From contig OY821518.1 of NCBI GenBank assembly GCA_963682025.1, positions 30,832,032 through 30,896,031 of the forward strand: DNA of 64,000 bases. Direction: 5' to 3'. Origin of the DNA: Cordilura impudica (Eukaryota; Arthropoda; Insecta; Diptera; Scathophagidae). Under the pieces are notes generated by a model that worked only from the letters and a program-made list of their open reading frames with translations, was not told where the DNA came from and did no database searches. Made by a program: the position numbers and the translations under genes. Positions within the stretch are counted from its first letter, which is position 1. Every line of letters begins with the position of its first letter. Positions 43,537 through 55,764 of this stretch are shown here, piece by piece.

Positions 43537-46500
43537 ATACCCTCCACTCCAGTGTGCAGAGGGTATATATAAGTTTGTCATTCCGTTTGTAATAATTAGA
43601 AAAAAATTTTGGACCCCAGAAAATATATATATTTGTGATCCTTATACCAACCGGAGTTGATATAGCGATGTCCGTCTGTCCGTCTGTCCGTCTGTGGAAA
43701 TCATGATGACGGCATCAATCGGGCAGATAGGGTGCTCGTTGATATAAAGAATGATTCACTAACATCCTGAGAAGCTCGCTCTTTAAAATCGTCCAAATCG
43801 GTAAATTAGGGCCCGAGATTTGAATGAAGAACTAAAAAAAGTCTTGAAAAAATATAATTTTCTATGTTGTTCTTGTCACGATCACGCCCTCAATAGGATA
43901 GCTGGGGCCATCATTTTACTGAGAATGATTCACCAAGCTCGTGGAAAGATTTCTATTTCAAAAATCATTAAAATCGGTGAAACAGGTCCAGGGAAATCTC
44001 TGAAAAAGTAAAAAAAAAAATTAAAAATATGATGTTTCTATATTGTTCTTGTTGTTATTCTAAATGTTGTATTGTTGTCGTAGCTGGACTTGTTGTTTTT
44101 GTGGTCGTTGTGGTAATACTATAATAAAAACTAACCCTTTGTACATTTTTTCATCAACTCTGGTAGAAAAATTTTAAAGTTTCCATTGTTTTGGCATCAC
44201 TAAAAAAATGTACTAGATCATTTCTGTTATTGTCACGAGCCTGCCTGCAAAGTTTCAGATCCATTGGATCACGGGAAAGGTGTTAAAATCGATCCAAAAT
44301 TTTTTCGACAAGCAGACACTACGAGTTAATATAAAGGGAGTAAAAATTCACCAGCATCTAAAGCAAATAATGCTAAAATATGTACCTAGTTGTTAATAAA
44401 AAAAAAACAATGTAAATTTAGCAAAAAAAAATTTTATGTATAAATTTATTTAAAGAGAAAAACTCAAAAATAACGTTTGATGTTGTATTTTTTGTGTGTT
44501 ATATTTACATATACATACATACACATATTAAATAATACAAATAATATACATATATTCTATATATGTATATCCATTTTAACTGCATGTTAGAAATAAATCG
44601 GTATATTATTTTATTTACATAAAATTCTGCAATATTTTGTTGTGGGGAAAATACATTTCTTTTGCATTAACAGAGTGTCACTTCATTTTGCTCAGCGTGA
44701 CTATGCCACAGTAGATGGCGCCACAATTTTTGTTCTAATTAGCTTTGCAATAGTTATTTCTATTTTAACATGAATGTCAATATTTTCAAATAGATATCAT
44801 ACAGAACAATGTTAAGAGCATACACGGGCTGGTCTTTTATTTCATACGCTTTTTCATTATTCTTTTACAAATATGAACATAAGTTTGGCATATTAACTTT
44901 TTGTTGTCTTTACAAAATAGAGTTACCGAGCTCATCAATGAGTTTTTTGCTTTCAAAACAGTTCTACATAGTTATATAGAACTATTATTCCGCTTTACCT
45001 ACAAAATATCTGCTTGCAATTACATCTAATTTTATTCACATAAATAAAAAATTGCACTTTTTAAATTTTCCATTAAAATTTGAGAAAATATCAATTCTAA
45101 AAACTGAAATTAAAATTTCCAATTATAAATTAGAAAATATTAATTGAATTTCAGAAAATCATACCAAAACGTCGGAAATATTAATTTTAAATTTAGAACA
45201 CATTAATTGCATTTTTAATATATAAATTTTATTCGTTAAACACAAATTGAAATTCCAAAAAAAAAAAAACAAATATGTTTACATTTAAAAAATGTTTACA
45301 TTAAAAAAAAATATTGGCATTGGCTTAATAGCTTTTCAGTAACTTCTTTTAACGATAGTCGAATCGTTAAAAAAAAGAAAATAGCAAAATTATCAGTAAA
45401 ATTTTTGAACGATATTCGCTATTGTTAAAGTCAGCTGTTGTTGTTATCTAAACGACAAACATTTTTGTGTTGTTTATTCAATCGATAAAAACTTAAATTT
45501 TTAGTTTAAAATGTCGTCATACATTAATAAAAATCATAAAATAGTGAAACTATTTTGCTTTAATTAAAAAAACTTTTTTATATAAATAAAAAAATTAAAA
45601 AACATATTCAATTCATTATTTCATTTTCAAATAAATAAACAGAAATATTAGTAAAAAAAAATAAAGATATTAGACATCAACATAAATTCATCCTGTCAAA
45701 CACGAAGTAATTTGGTTTTTTCTATTCTTCTTTGTTTTTTCGCTTATTTTGACAGAGATGCCACTCATTCACAATTTAAATAAATAGAAAAATAGATTGG
45801 TCGACTGTCGTTAAGATGTATGTACTTAGTGAATCACTTAATCCTTAGTGCAAATGGTCGGATCGGTGAAATTTACAGAATCGGACTACAGAAAACATTA
45901 ATTTGAATTCAATGAATTTTAGAAAACCTCAAATGATACCTTATAATTGCGAACATAAAAATTGTTACATAAATAAACGCAATTTGATGAGAATGTTATT
46001 TATATATAAATTTTCATAATTTTTGTTGGATGAAAATTTGAAGTTTTTCAGAAAATAAAGATAACAAATTATTTTATTTAAAATGTTTGAGACATTTGGT
46101 TTTTTGCGTTTGGCATCCCTAATTTAATTATTTATTATTACAAATTTTTTCCAAATATGGCAATCTTTTAATAAAAAAGTTGAAAGAGCTTTTTTTTGGT
46201 TATTGTTTTGTTACTCATTCCGACCTATGGCCGCAATGAAGAAATATTTGGCCAGTTAAAAGAACCTATACAGCCATCTCCAATTAGCACGATTTAATGC
46301 TTGTAGCCACCCTACACAATCATTACCTTTGCAATGGAGGTTAGGATGAGCTATTTAATTAGCAAAAACTAAATTAAACGAGAAGTTATTTCATATAACT
46401 GGAAACGCATGCATATAGGTATATAACCTAAATGCATGCAGATCTGCAACTACGACGACCAAAAATCAAACACCGAAATAAATCCGAAATAATAGAAAAG

Positions 46501-46657
46501 ACGAAAACCAACCCAAATAATTTGCTGAAATAATTTGGTATTAAGTTTAACAAATTGATCACTTTTTCCAATATTTCGTTTACATTTATTATCAATACTC
46601 AAACCGAGGTGGAAGCTATCAAAGAATCGGCACAGCCGAATTTAACACTCTTACTTA
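43537..46657 (-). mobile_element. Family C element, copy 3, uninterrupted
   Basis: The most complete C copy (3.1 kb). It starts ATACCCTCCACTCCAGTGTG and ends in reverse orientation at CGGCACAGCCGAATTTAACA and CTCTTACTTATT. Both flanks are TTTTTCA/TTTTTAA array with no duplication. Useful as the empty-site reference for copy 2. Confidence 0.75.
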
Positions 46658-46967
46658 TTCATTTTTAATTTTTCATTTTTCGTTTTTCATTTTGCATTTT
46701 TAATTTTTCATTTTTCAGTTTTCGTTTTTCATATTTTATTTTTCATTTTTCATTTTTAATTTTTCATTTTTTGTTTTTCATTTTGCATTTTTAGTTTTTA
46801 ATTTTTCATTTTTAATTTTTCATTTTTAATTTTTAATTTTGCATTTTTAATTTTTCAGTTTTCAATTTTTATATTTTATTTTTCATTTTTAATTTTTTAT
46901 TTTTAATGTTGCATTTTTTGTTTTTAATTTTTCGTTTTTCATTTTTCGTTTTTAATTTTTAATTTTA

Positions 46968-47370
46968 TATTTTTAATTTTTAATTTTTAATTTTTAATTT
47001 TTAATTTTTAATTTTTAATTTTTAATTTTTAATTTTTAATTTTTAATTTTTAATTTTTAATTTTTAATTTTTAATTTTTAATTTTTAATTTTTAATTTTT
47101 AATTTTTAATTTTTAATTTTTAATTTTTAATTTTTAATTTTTAATTTTTAATTTTTAATTTTTAATTTTTAATTTTTAATTTTTAATTTTTAATTTTTAA
47201 TTTTTAATTTTTAATTTTTAATTTTTAATTTTTAATTTTTAATTTTTAATTTTTAATTTTTAATTTTTAATTTTTAAGTTTTAATTTTTAATTTTTAATT
47301 TTTAATTTTTAATTTTTAATTTTTAATTTTTAATTTTTAATTTTTAATTTTTAATTTTTAATTTTATATT
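46968..47370 (+). repeat. Near-perfect (AATTTTT)n array
   Basis: About 57 uninterrupted 7-bp units with a single visible variant (AAGTTTT near 47276). It is embedded in the more variable TTTTTCA array 46658-47590. The homogeneity suggests recent expansion. Confidence 0.9.
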
Positions 47371-47812
47371 TTTAATTTTTCAGCTTTAAGTTTTTATTTT
47401 TCACTTATCATTTAAATTTTTAATTTTTCATTTTTTAATTTTCCTTTTTTATTTTTAATTTTTCATTTTTAATTTTTAATTTTTCATTTTTCGTTTTTAA
47501 TTTTTAATTTTTTATTTTACATTTTTTATTTTTATTCTTCATTATATTATTAATTGAAATTGTCATTTTTAATTTTTAATTTTTCATTTTTCAAAACGTT
47601 TTTGTAACGCTATTCGCTCCCTCATTTTATTTCCCAACACTTCCAAATGAAATCATACCTTCATTTTATTTTCAAACACTTCCTAATCTGTTCACCAATA
47701 TAATTGTATCTCACACCGTTTTTGTCTTACTCTGTTTTTGTGATTGTATTGTGAAATAGAGTTTTACCTTCCGGAGCGTATAGATGTTTACACATCAAAA
47801 AATAGATTGCAT

Positions 47813-48765
47813 AGATTTTTTTCACTTTCGATTGAAAATTTTTTTGAGAAGTATAATTGGCGTTACTAAACATGTTTATAATCGGTCCATTTTCGATTTA
47901 GACCCCATATAAAAATAAGCTTTTTCATAAAAAATTGTTTTAACACTTATTTTCTATATACAATTTAATGGATCTAAAAACATTTCTTTAGAACCATGAA
48001 TATAGGGTATCGTGCATATGTTTCTTATTTGTTTTTTTTTTATAAATACCCTTTTAATTTAATTGAAATCTGACACTTGCATTCGAATATATCCGTCTGT
48101 ATGGTGGAGTGGGAATTTATTCGTAATTTATACGTTTAAGAAGAAAATCACGTATGTTTTGGTCATATCTGCTGCAATATTTATTATTTCACAATTTTTT
48201 ACCTTTTCTGGTTAATGATTTTTATTTATTTATTTATTTTTTTTTTTTTTTTTTTTGGCAGTAATGTTACCATTAAAAGCTGTTTAATATTTCATTAATT
48301 AAATTGAAAACGAAATAACATCCTTTGTTTGATGTGAATAATAATATGGAATATGTGAATGCATGCAGGTAACTACTTACTTTTATTTTAAAACTTTGTT
48401 TCATAACTGTTTACAGATAACGACGTTTAAGGCTTGTGATTACTATAAAAAAATCAAATTTAAAATATGTATATATAAAGATTAAACAATATTTATGATA
48501 AAAACTTTTTAAAATCTGATGTGTGAAAATATTGTGTAAAAAGCTTTTAAAAAAAATCAATATTTGACTTAAAGAAAAATTTTATGTTTATAAATAAATA
48601 AGCAAGAAAGGAGCTCATATATCAAGCTATGACCGCAAAAAAGCTTTTACTGCATTATTTAAATTATTTATTTATTTTTATTTATTTTTAAGGTCAATGG
48701 AATAAATCCTTATATACCTGTACAAGTGATATAATTACATATGTACGAGTATTATGCAAAATCAA
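47813..48765. other. Unassigned DNA
   Basis: 47870-48020 is a degraded family A fragment (AATCGGTCCATTTTCGATTTA). A poly-T lies at 48238-48258. No gene. Confidence 0.45.
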
Positions 48766-49455
48766 TTAATTGATAAAGAATATAATCACATTATAATCGC
48801 AACAAATTCTTCGAAATGGATCAGCTAGAGCATATTTGGTTTTAAAAGATTTAATAAAGAGTGGCTTGAATTGCCGTGATATTCGTTGAGGAACATAAAA
48901 AGTTATATTGTTGACAAGAAAGTTAGAACAGATTTCACCATTAATTAGGTCGATCATAAATGTTACTTTTGGCATCATCCTATGGCTTTCCAAAGTAAGT
49001 AATTTTATTAATTTAAGTCTATCAACGTATGAAGGTAGATTAATTGCAGGATTCCAAGGTAAGCCACATAAGCAAAAGAGTAGAAATTGTTTTTGTACGA
49101 ACACTATTCGTTGAATATGAATTATAGTAGGGATTCGCGATTACTGAGCCATATTTTAAATAGATTTTACAAGGGATGTTAAAAGTTGTTTGGTTATGTA
49201 AGGATCGAAAAATTCTTTTGTCCATCGTTTAATAAAGGCGAATATACCTCTAGCTTTATTGACTATCATGGTGACGAGAAATACAAAGTTTAATTCAGGA
49301 TCAAGTAGAATCCCTCAATCGTGAAAAGTATTAACTAGTTTAAGCTGATATCCACCCACATTTAAATTTTTTCAAGTTGATTTCCATTAGGTTACGATTA
49401 CACCACGAAAAGAAATTATTGAGATCTGATTTAATATGATCAACATGTTGATAGT
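48766..49455 (-). pseudogene. Jockey-type LINE reverse transcriptase C-terminal relic
   Basis: Minus-strand translation from about 49455 gives DLNNFFSWCNRN..MEINLKKFKCG. Next come LVNTFHD and GILLDPELNFVFLVTMIVNK, then ARGIFAFIKRWTKEFFDPYI and an 'EYGS' region (YLKYGSVIANPYYNSYST). It continues VQKQFLLFCLCGLPWNPA, YVDRLKLIKLLTLESHRMMP and VPQRISRQFKPLF. This is the thumb and C-terminal part of ORF2 in Jockey-clade elements. Frameshifts and stops are scattered and the catalytic YADD region lies beyond the 5' truncation. Helitron E starts at 49462, immediately upstream of the truncation. Confidence 0.75.
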
Positions 49456-49461
49456 AACAAA

Positions 49462-50528
49462 TCTATAATATTATTAGGCTAGGCGATTTTTGTGACCGAT
49501 GTTTTGTTCTACCGTTTTATCTCGATTTTACCCAAACGTATATTATTTGAAAGGTATTTCTTTTTAGCCATTTTGTAGATTTACGGATTTTTAAATTTTT
49601 TCCTTTATTTTGAGTAAATTGCATTTAAAGCTGCTACTAACACAAACGTAAACATCTATACGCGCAGGGGGGTAAATTTCTATTTCACAATACAATCACA
49701 AAATCAGCATAACATGTGAGCTCACATGTTACTCTGTGAGACGTAAGACAAAATCGGTGTGACATATGATTGTATTGGTGAAAAAATTATGATAAGTAAT
49801 AACCTGTTTGAAAATTAAAAATGAATTGTGAAAAATAAAAAATGGAAAATAAAAATAAAAAATTAAAAATAAAAAATGAAAAATTAAAAATAAAAAATTA
49901 AAAATAAAAAATAAAAAATGAAAAACGAAAAATGAAAAATAAAAAATGATAACTTAAAAAATGAAAAATTAGAAATGAAAAATAACAACTGAAAAATTAA
50001 AAGTAAAACATGAAAAATAAAAAATAGAAAATGAAAAATGAAACATCAAAAATAAAAAATTGAAAATGGAAAATGAAAAACGAAAAATTAAAAATGAAAA
50101 ATGAAAAATAAAAAATTAAAAATCAAAAATTAAATGTAAAAAATGAATGAAAAAAGAAAAATAAGAAATGAAAAATGAAAAATAAAAAATGAAAACTAAA
50201 AAATGAAAAATTAAAAATAAAAAACCAAAAATTAAAAATTAAATTAAAATAAATATTTTTGTATTAGCAGAGCCCCTGCAGTTGATTGCTATAAGTGACA
50301 CATAGATGACGCTTTATGTTTGATTTTAAAAAAGTGCCATAAAAAATCTTTAATTACTAGATGTTTACACGTCTCCCCTGTGATCGGACTCACATGCTTT
50401 TTTTTGTTTTTTGTGTTGATTTGTCAATTGGCTATAATTGATTGGCATACTTTTAGGGTCTTTAACTAATGAAAAAAATAAAATTTTCTAGAATTTGCAC
50501 TCGAATTTCGATGGCTGGAATCTGCTAG
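49462..50528 (+). mobile_element. Non-autonomous Helitron family E, split by family F
   Basis: The first part 49462-49647 (TCTATAATATTATTAGGCTAGG) and the last part 50398-50528 (hairpin, TCTGCTAG) are one E copy. Family F lies between them and replaces about 60 bp. Confidence 0.7.
49648..50397 (-). mobile_element. Family F element, copy 4 (about 750 bp)
   Basis: GTAAACATCTATACGCGCAGG to CTCCCCTGTGATCGGACTCA CATG, with the reverse-complement heptamer array (AAAAATG/AAAAATA/AAAAATT) at 49815-50250. Because it lies in a Helitron of known sequence, its limits are well defined. Inverted TAGATGTTTAC motifs lie inside each end. Confidence 0.65.
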
Positions 50529-50810
50529 TTTCTATAATTACACTATATCTACTATGTAAATACACTTAGAATATCCCACTTCGAAATTTCGATAGATTAT
50601 GCAAATGGTCCTAAATTATCGATAGCTCGATATATTTATTTTCGAAAAAAGGTAAATATTGGATCCCTGATATCTAGGAATAGTCCTCGACAAATACACC
50701 TTGAGACATTGTTAAACAACACATTGAGATTAGTTGCAACCCAGAGTGAAGAATCCAGCGAAACTCTGGTTTAAATTAAGAAATTTACTTAAAGCTACCT
50801 ACTATACGGT
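50529..50810. other. Unassigned DNA
   Basis: No clear feature. The last part may be upstream LINE endonuclease sequence. Confidence 0.35.
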
Positions 50811-50876
50811 AGCCTATAGCGATTGTAGAAAGTGTCTTGGATCTAATTAGGAGTTGATAGGAGAGGCTATGCTGGT

Positions 50877-51371
50877 TAGTGCAGGTCGATTTTTTTTTCG
50901 CAAAATCGTATATGCGGAAAATAAGCTAGGGATCATACTGAGCAACTTTGCTGAAGAGGCTATGGATCTATATTTCGATCCAGCGATTTTTAAGGGGAAG
51001 TTGGACTTTGTATGGGAGGTATGCCTAACTCTTAATAGATTTTGATGAAAACTGGTGTGGACATAGTGTATGAAAAACAAGTAATGTGTACCAAAAATGA
51101 GTCTGATCGGACACATATTTCGGGTATATTTGCCCGAGAAACTGTTATTTAAATTTTTTTTAATACTTTTATTTAAATTTTTTCTAATTTTTATGATTTG
51201 AAAAAACATTTCAAAAACGTTTCACATTATGTCCATACCAAGTCAAATTTCCCCTTAAAAATCGCTGGATCGAAATACAATTTAGACCCATAGTTTTTTC
51301 AGCAAAATTGCTCAGTATGATCCATAGTTTATTTTTCTGATTTTCGGTCCCCTACAAATCGACATGCCCTA
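50877..51371. mobile_element. Family K fold-back element, copy 1 (495 bp)
   Basis: Inverted arms of about 140 bp, starting TAGTGCAGGTCGATTT on the left and, inverted, TAGGGCATGTCGATTT on the right. They share TGGATCATACTGAGCAA-type and TTTCGATCCAGCGATTTTTA blocks. The 8-bp flanks ATGCTGGT and ATGTTGGT agree at 7 of 8. Removing it joins TAT GCT GGT GGA ATT in the LINE endonuclease frame. Confidence 0.8.
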
Positions 51372-52437
51372 ATGTTGGTGGAATTGCCATTTATATAAAA
51401 AAAGGAATAACCTATAATTTTAAAACAGTTCAGAAATTACTAACTCCTGGGTTAATAATACAGAAGCCGCTAATTTGGTGGAACAAATATTCATTGAAGT
51501 AATATCTGAAAGAAGAAAGCTACTTGTGAGATGTGTTTATAGATGTGATAAAAATATATGCATGAACTCATTCTGTACAATTTTGGAAAATCAGTCTGTC
51601 TTATATGACGATGTCATTAATGTTGGTGATTTTTCCTCCAACACTTTAATTGATTCGAACCCTAACACCAACATGGCCAATAAAGGCCACGTTACTAACA
51701 TAAGCAGTACTTTACTGGATATTTTCTATGTTAGTGATGAATCAAGTGTCCTAATTTATGATCAACTATCCGTTCCGTGTTCTTCTAAGCATTATCTAAT
51801 ATTTCTGACGTATAAATTTCAACTGTTCATCCCCTCACAAGCTATTACTTTTCTTGATTTTAAAAATATTAATTTCAACCTTTTGGAGGAAGAATTTTAT
51901 AAAGTAGATTGGAATCAGTTATAAATATAATATGGTAGCCGTACATGATCAACTTTCTTTTTTCGAAAGTAACATAAAAAATTTGTTTGATCAAATAGTA
52001 CCACAAAGAACAAAAATTGTAAAACAAACAATAAATCCCTGGTTTACATACAGAATAAAAAATAGATCAGAGAGATCTGGCTTAAAGCTGATATCAACTT
52101 TTACAATAATTATATTAACAATCACGCAAATTTTTCCAATAATGAATTCTATTTCGCCTGTGTAACCGACTCTGATGTCTTATCATGTTGTATGTCGATT
52201 AAAAAAAATGCTGTTGGAATTGACGGAATCGATCCCAATTTTTTTTAAATTCTTCTACCAGAATTACTGCCATTAACCACCCACATTTTTAACAAAATTA
52301 TAACAACATGTTTCTATCCCACAAATTGGAAAAGAGCTAAAATTATATCCATACCATACGGATTATAGACCAATTGCCATCTTGCCTTTCTTATCTAAAG
52401 TTTTTGAATGTATAATTTATAATCCAAGGTCATTATA

Positions 52438-52862
52438 TCTGTGGTCACAAGCGATAAGCGCCTAAGTCGACTTAAGAACGATTTGAGTTATATATGCTGT
52501 CATATTCTACTAAAAACGCTTTATATTTACGTGAAATCCCCATTTCTCTAACACTTTTTATTAAAAAGTTATTAATGAAAACATACTGACCTAAGTCGTA
52601 ACAAAGCCTTACATATATATAAACAGTTATTTTTCTCGAAAGAATGATTTTCGCCGATTTCAGTTATGTATACTATCATATTCTACTAAAAAATCTTTAT
52701 ATTTACGTGAAATCCCCATTTCTCTAACACTGCTTTTTAAAAAGATATTAATACAAATATTCCGACCTAAGTCGTAATGAAGCGCTATTACTTTTATTTA
52801 AAAAGCTATTTTTCTCAAAAGCATGATTTTCGAGTTAGGCGGTTATATCTTGTGACCACAGC
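52438..52862. mobile_element. MITE in LINE, TA duplication, internal tandem repeat
   Basis: The ends TCTGTGGTCACAAGCGATAA and, inverted, GCTGTGGTCACAAGATATAA, are each flanked by TA. Inside, two copies of a unit of about 170 bp share TACGTGAAATCCCCATTTCT (near 52530 and 52705) and GACCTAAGTCGTAA. The TA target suggests Tc1/mariner mobilisation. Confidence 0.75.
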
Positions 52863-53355
52863 TATTTAAAAAAAAACACAGTTGCATAACAGCACACATA
52901 TTTGATGCTGAAGAAATAAGGAAAGAAAAACCAACTTTCTAATACCGTAAGATTACTCAAAAGATTTCTATACTGTTGATCATAACATATTGTGCTACAA
53001 ACTTCAAAACATGATCATGGTCTCAAACACAGCTACACGTCTTATATACACATACTATCGAAATCTAATTTACTGCCCGTTAGAAGAGGTGTCCCTCAAG
53101 GGTCGATCGTGGGACAGCTCCTCTTTTCACTTTACGCAAATAATCTCCCAAATCAACTACATCGCTGTAAATTACGAATGTATGCAGATGATATTCAACT
53201 TTTCATAAGTTGCAATGCATCTGATATTCAACAATGTGTAGAAACTTTGAATCAGGAATTACAAGAAGTATATTTTTGGGCTGCAACAAATCCTAAAAAA
53301 TCAAAATGTCTGGTTATTCAAAAACGACCTACTGCAGAGGATACAATAACTAGCA

Positions 53356-53731
53356 TCTATAATATTAATAGACTAGACGATTTCTTGTGACTGATGTTTT
53401 ATTCTGCCGTTTTATCCCGATATTGACCAAACGTATATTATTTGAAAGGTAGTTCTTTTTAGCTGTTCACCAGATTTAAAGATTTTTAAATTTTTTTTCT
53501 TTATTTTGAGTAAATTGCATTTAAAGTTGCTAGTAACACATACATAAAATTATACAATGCTATGTGTGTGTTTATTAAATTTGTTAATGTGTATTATATA
53601 AAAATGAGTTTATTTTTTGTGTTGATTTGTGAATTGGCTATAATTGATTAGCATACCTCTAGGGTCTTCAATTAACTAAAAAAAAAAATCCTAAAATTTG
53701 CGCTCGAATTTCGAGGGCAGGAATCTGATAG
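53356..53731 (+). mobile_element. Non-autonomous Helitron family E in LINE
   Basis: TCTATAATATTAATAGAC to TCGAATTTCGAGG and CTGATAG (the terminal CTAG is mutated to ATAG). LINE coding resumes on the other side. Confidence 0.7.
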
Positions 53732-54384
53732 TATATTTAAATAACTGGTAGCCGCAGTAAATTCATTAAATTGGATTAATATTTAATAGAAGCCTTACAT
53801 GGACTGAACACATTAACTACGCTTATGGAAGAACATTTTCAATGCTCAGAACTCTTTTGTCAACAAAAAACTGCACTTCTTGCTAATTATTGGAAGCGAA
53901 TTATTTGCAAAATCTAAGTAGTGAAAAACAAGATCGTATATTCCAAACTATTTGTCGTTACATATGCGGAATAAAAAAACAGAAGCATTTCACCTTTCAC
54001 AACAAATCTCTATGGTATTTAGTGTGAAGATTTACTCAATGCAAGAGTTCTCATTTTTATATACAAAATAATAACCGGAACATCTTTACAGTCATCTAAC
54101 CTTTTCTAGATCAAATAGAGGTAAAAGAATTATCTCGCTTAGACAGCGTAGCTTAACTTCAGAATTGCAATTCTATATTAATGCAATTCGTCTCTGCAAT
54201 TTATTTCCGAATTTTTAAGAGAAAATTACTTAATTTCTACTCAGTTCATTAAGCTGTAAAATATTTTTCTCTATTTGAACTTACAATTGTTCATATTTTT
54301 TAAATTTTATTATTTAATTTTTTTTTTTTATAAAATCAATAATTTTTTTTATATTTAATTTTATTACAAGTATTAATATTGCAA

Positions 54385-54760
54385 CTAGCAGATTCCAGCC
54401 CTCGAAATACGAGCGCAAATTCTAGGAAATTTTATGTTTTCTTTAAATAAAGTCCCTAAAAGTATGCTAATCAATTATAGCCAATTCACAAATCAAAAAA
54501 AAAACAAACTCATTTTTATTACGAACACATTAACAAATTTAATAAACACACACATAGCATTGTATAATTTTATGTATGTGTTAGTAGCAACTTTAAATGC
54601 AATTTACTCAAAATAAAGGAAAAATTTTAAAAATCTGTAAATCTGCAAAACGGCTAAAAAGAAATACATTTCAAATAATGTACGTTTGGTTAAAATCGGG
54701 ATAAAACGGTGGAACAAAACATCGGTCACAAGAAATCGCCTAGCCTATTAATATTATAGA
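54385..54760 (-). mobile_element. Non-autonomous Helitron family E, full length
   Basis: Reverse complement runs from TCTATAATATTAATAGGCTAGG to the hairpin and CTAG (54385-54388). It follows the LINE 3' end directly. Confidence 0.75.
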
Positions 54761-54867
54761 TTAAAAATAGTTATATTTCCAAATGCACAATTCTATACTG
54801 TAGTAAGACACTTTTAGTCATATGTGTAGAATTTCAAATAAATAAATACAAATACAACTTTTCTGTG

Positions 54868-55031
54868 GTTATATAAAATAAGCATAAACCAAATTTTAGT
54901 TCTGTTGTTATTAATCTGTGGCATGAAGAGATGTTCATGAGATAGTTAATTTCTGATGTTAGGTCAAAAAACTTATCGATCATGACAACATTTAGTAAAG
55001 TCCCATAATTTACACAAAAATATAGGTAAAT
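54868..55031 (-). mobile_element. Family A fragment
   Basis: Degraded internal A sequence (AAATAAGCATAAACCAAATT), interrupted by family K copy 2. Confidence 0.5.
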
Positions 55032-55751
55032 TAGGGCGGGTCGATTTAAAAATCACCCAAGTGACAAGGAAAATCGTATTCTAGGGATCAAAATAAGAAA
55101 CTTTGCCCGAGGAATCATACCTCTAACACGAATTCTATGTCTCGACTTTTAACCTGTCTGTCTGTCTGTCTCACTTTGACCCATTTAGAGTGCCCCAATC
55201 GAGTCCAAATGTATGATCGACCGCCACATACTTTGGAGGGCCGACCCACCCATACCAGTAGCACACCCCCTGGAATCTCCTAGGGGGTTCCCCATACAAA
55301 CATTTAAAAAAATCACCATTTTTTGTTTAGAATTAAGCTGACTATGTTTGATTTAATATTAAAATTAACACTCATACGTACACGTATCTTCTACTCTGCT
55401 AATAAATAATAATCATACGCCTTGACTATGTTGTGTTTTTCAAAAAGATGGATCGGATGAGGGTAAATTACTTTTAGATTACTCCGTGACTATGCGTGAC
55501 TCTGCATGACTACCCCAAAATTAATCTGTAGTCACAACAAGACTATGGGCCAAGTTTTAGATTAATTGCATGAGGGGGAATGGGGTTGCCCCATGGCAGA
55601 CAGACAGACAGACCGGTCAAAAGTCGGGACATCAGAATTCGTTTTAGAGGTACGGTTCCTTGAACAAATTTTTTTTATTTTGATCCCTAGAATATGATTT
55701 TCCTTGTCACTTGAGCGATTTTTTTGCCTCCTTACAAATCGACCCGCCCTA
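55032..55751. mobile_element. Family K fold-back element, copy 2 (720 bp)
   Basis: Inverted arms of about 145 bp: TAGGGCGGGTCGATTT, CAAGTGACAAGGAAAATC, TTCTAGGGATCAAAATAA and a GTCTGTCTGTCTG run in both arms. The flanks AGGTAAAT and ATGTAAAT match at 7 of 8 bases. No coding region. Confidence 0.8.
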
Positions 55752-55764
55752 ATGTAAATATATA

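Larger units (their letters stand above)
43400..47812 (+). mobile_element. Family F element, copy 3, heptamer core split by family C
   Basis: Heptamer array at 43420-43536 and 46658-47590, interrupted by family C copy 3. The right end region (47690-47812) has CACCAATATAATTGTATCTC, ACCTTCCGGAGCGTATAGATG and TTTACACATC. The left end is not recognisable. Confidence 0.55.
50811..54365 (+). pseudogene. Jockey-type LINE ORF2 relic with endonuclease and reverse transcriptase
   Basis: Order of recognisable parts: VDRRGYAGGIAIYIKKGI of the apurinic-type endonuclease, split by a family K element at 50877-51371; VEQIFIEVISERRKLLV, VGDFSSN (endonuclease core) and SSTLLDIFYV...LYDQLSVP-like sequence; VGIDGIDPNFF and DYRPIAILPFLSKVFE (reverse transcriptase motifs 1-2) at about 52215-52415; a 425-bp MITE; GVPQGSIVGQLLFSLYANNL and MYADDIQLFIS (53181-53192 encodes the catalytic YADD); Helitron E at 53356-53731; and the C-terminal part (SLTWTEHINYAYGRTFSMLR) to about 54365. 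Frameshifts and stops throughout; not functional. It would have encoded the target-cleaving and polymerising protein of a non-LTR retrotransposon. Confidence 0.8.

Noticed and set aside
46972..47370. Telomeric or CRISPR-like array
   Set aside because: The 7-bp unit without spacers is a simple satellite. It is not TTAGG-type telomere sequence and has no repeat-spacer structure.
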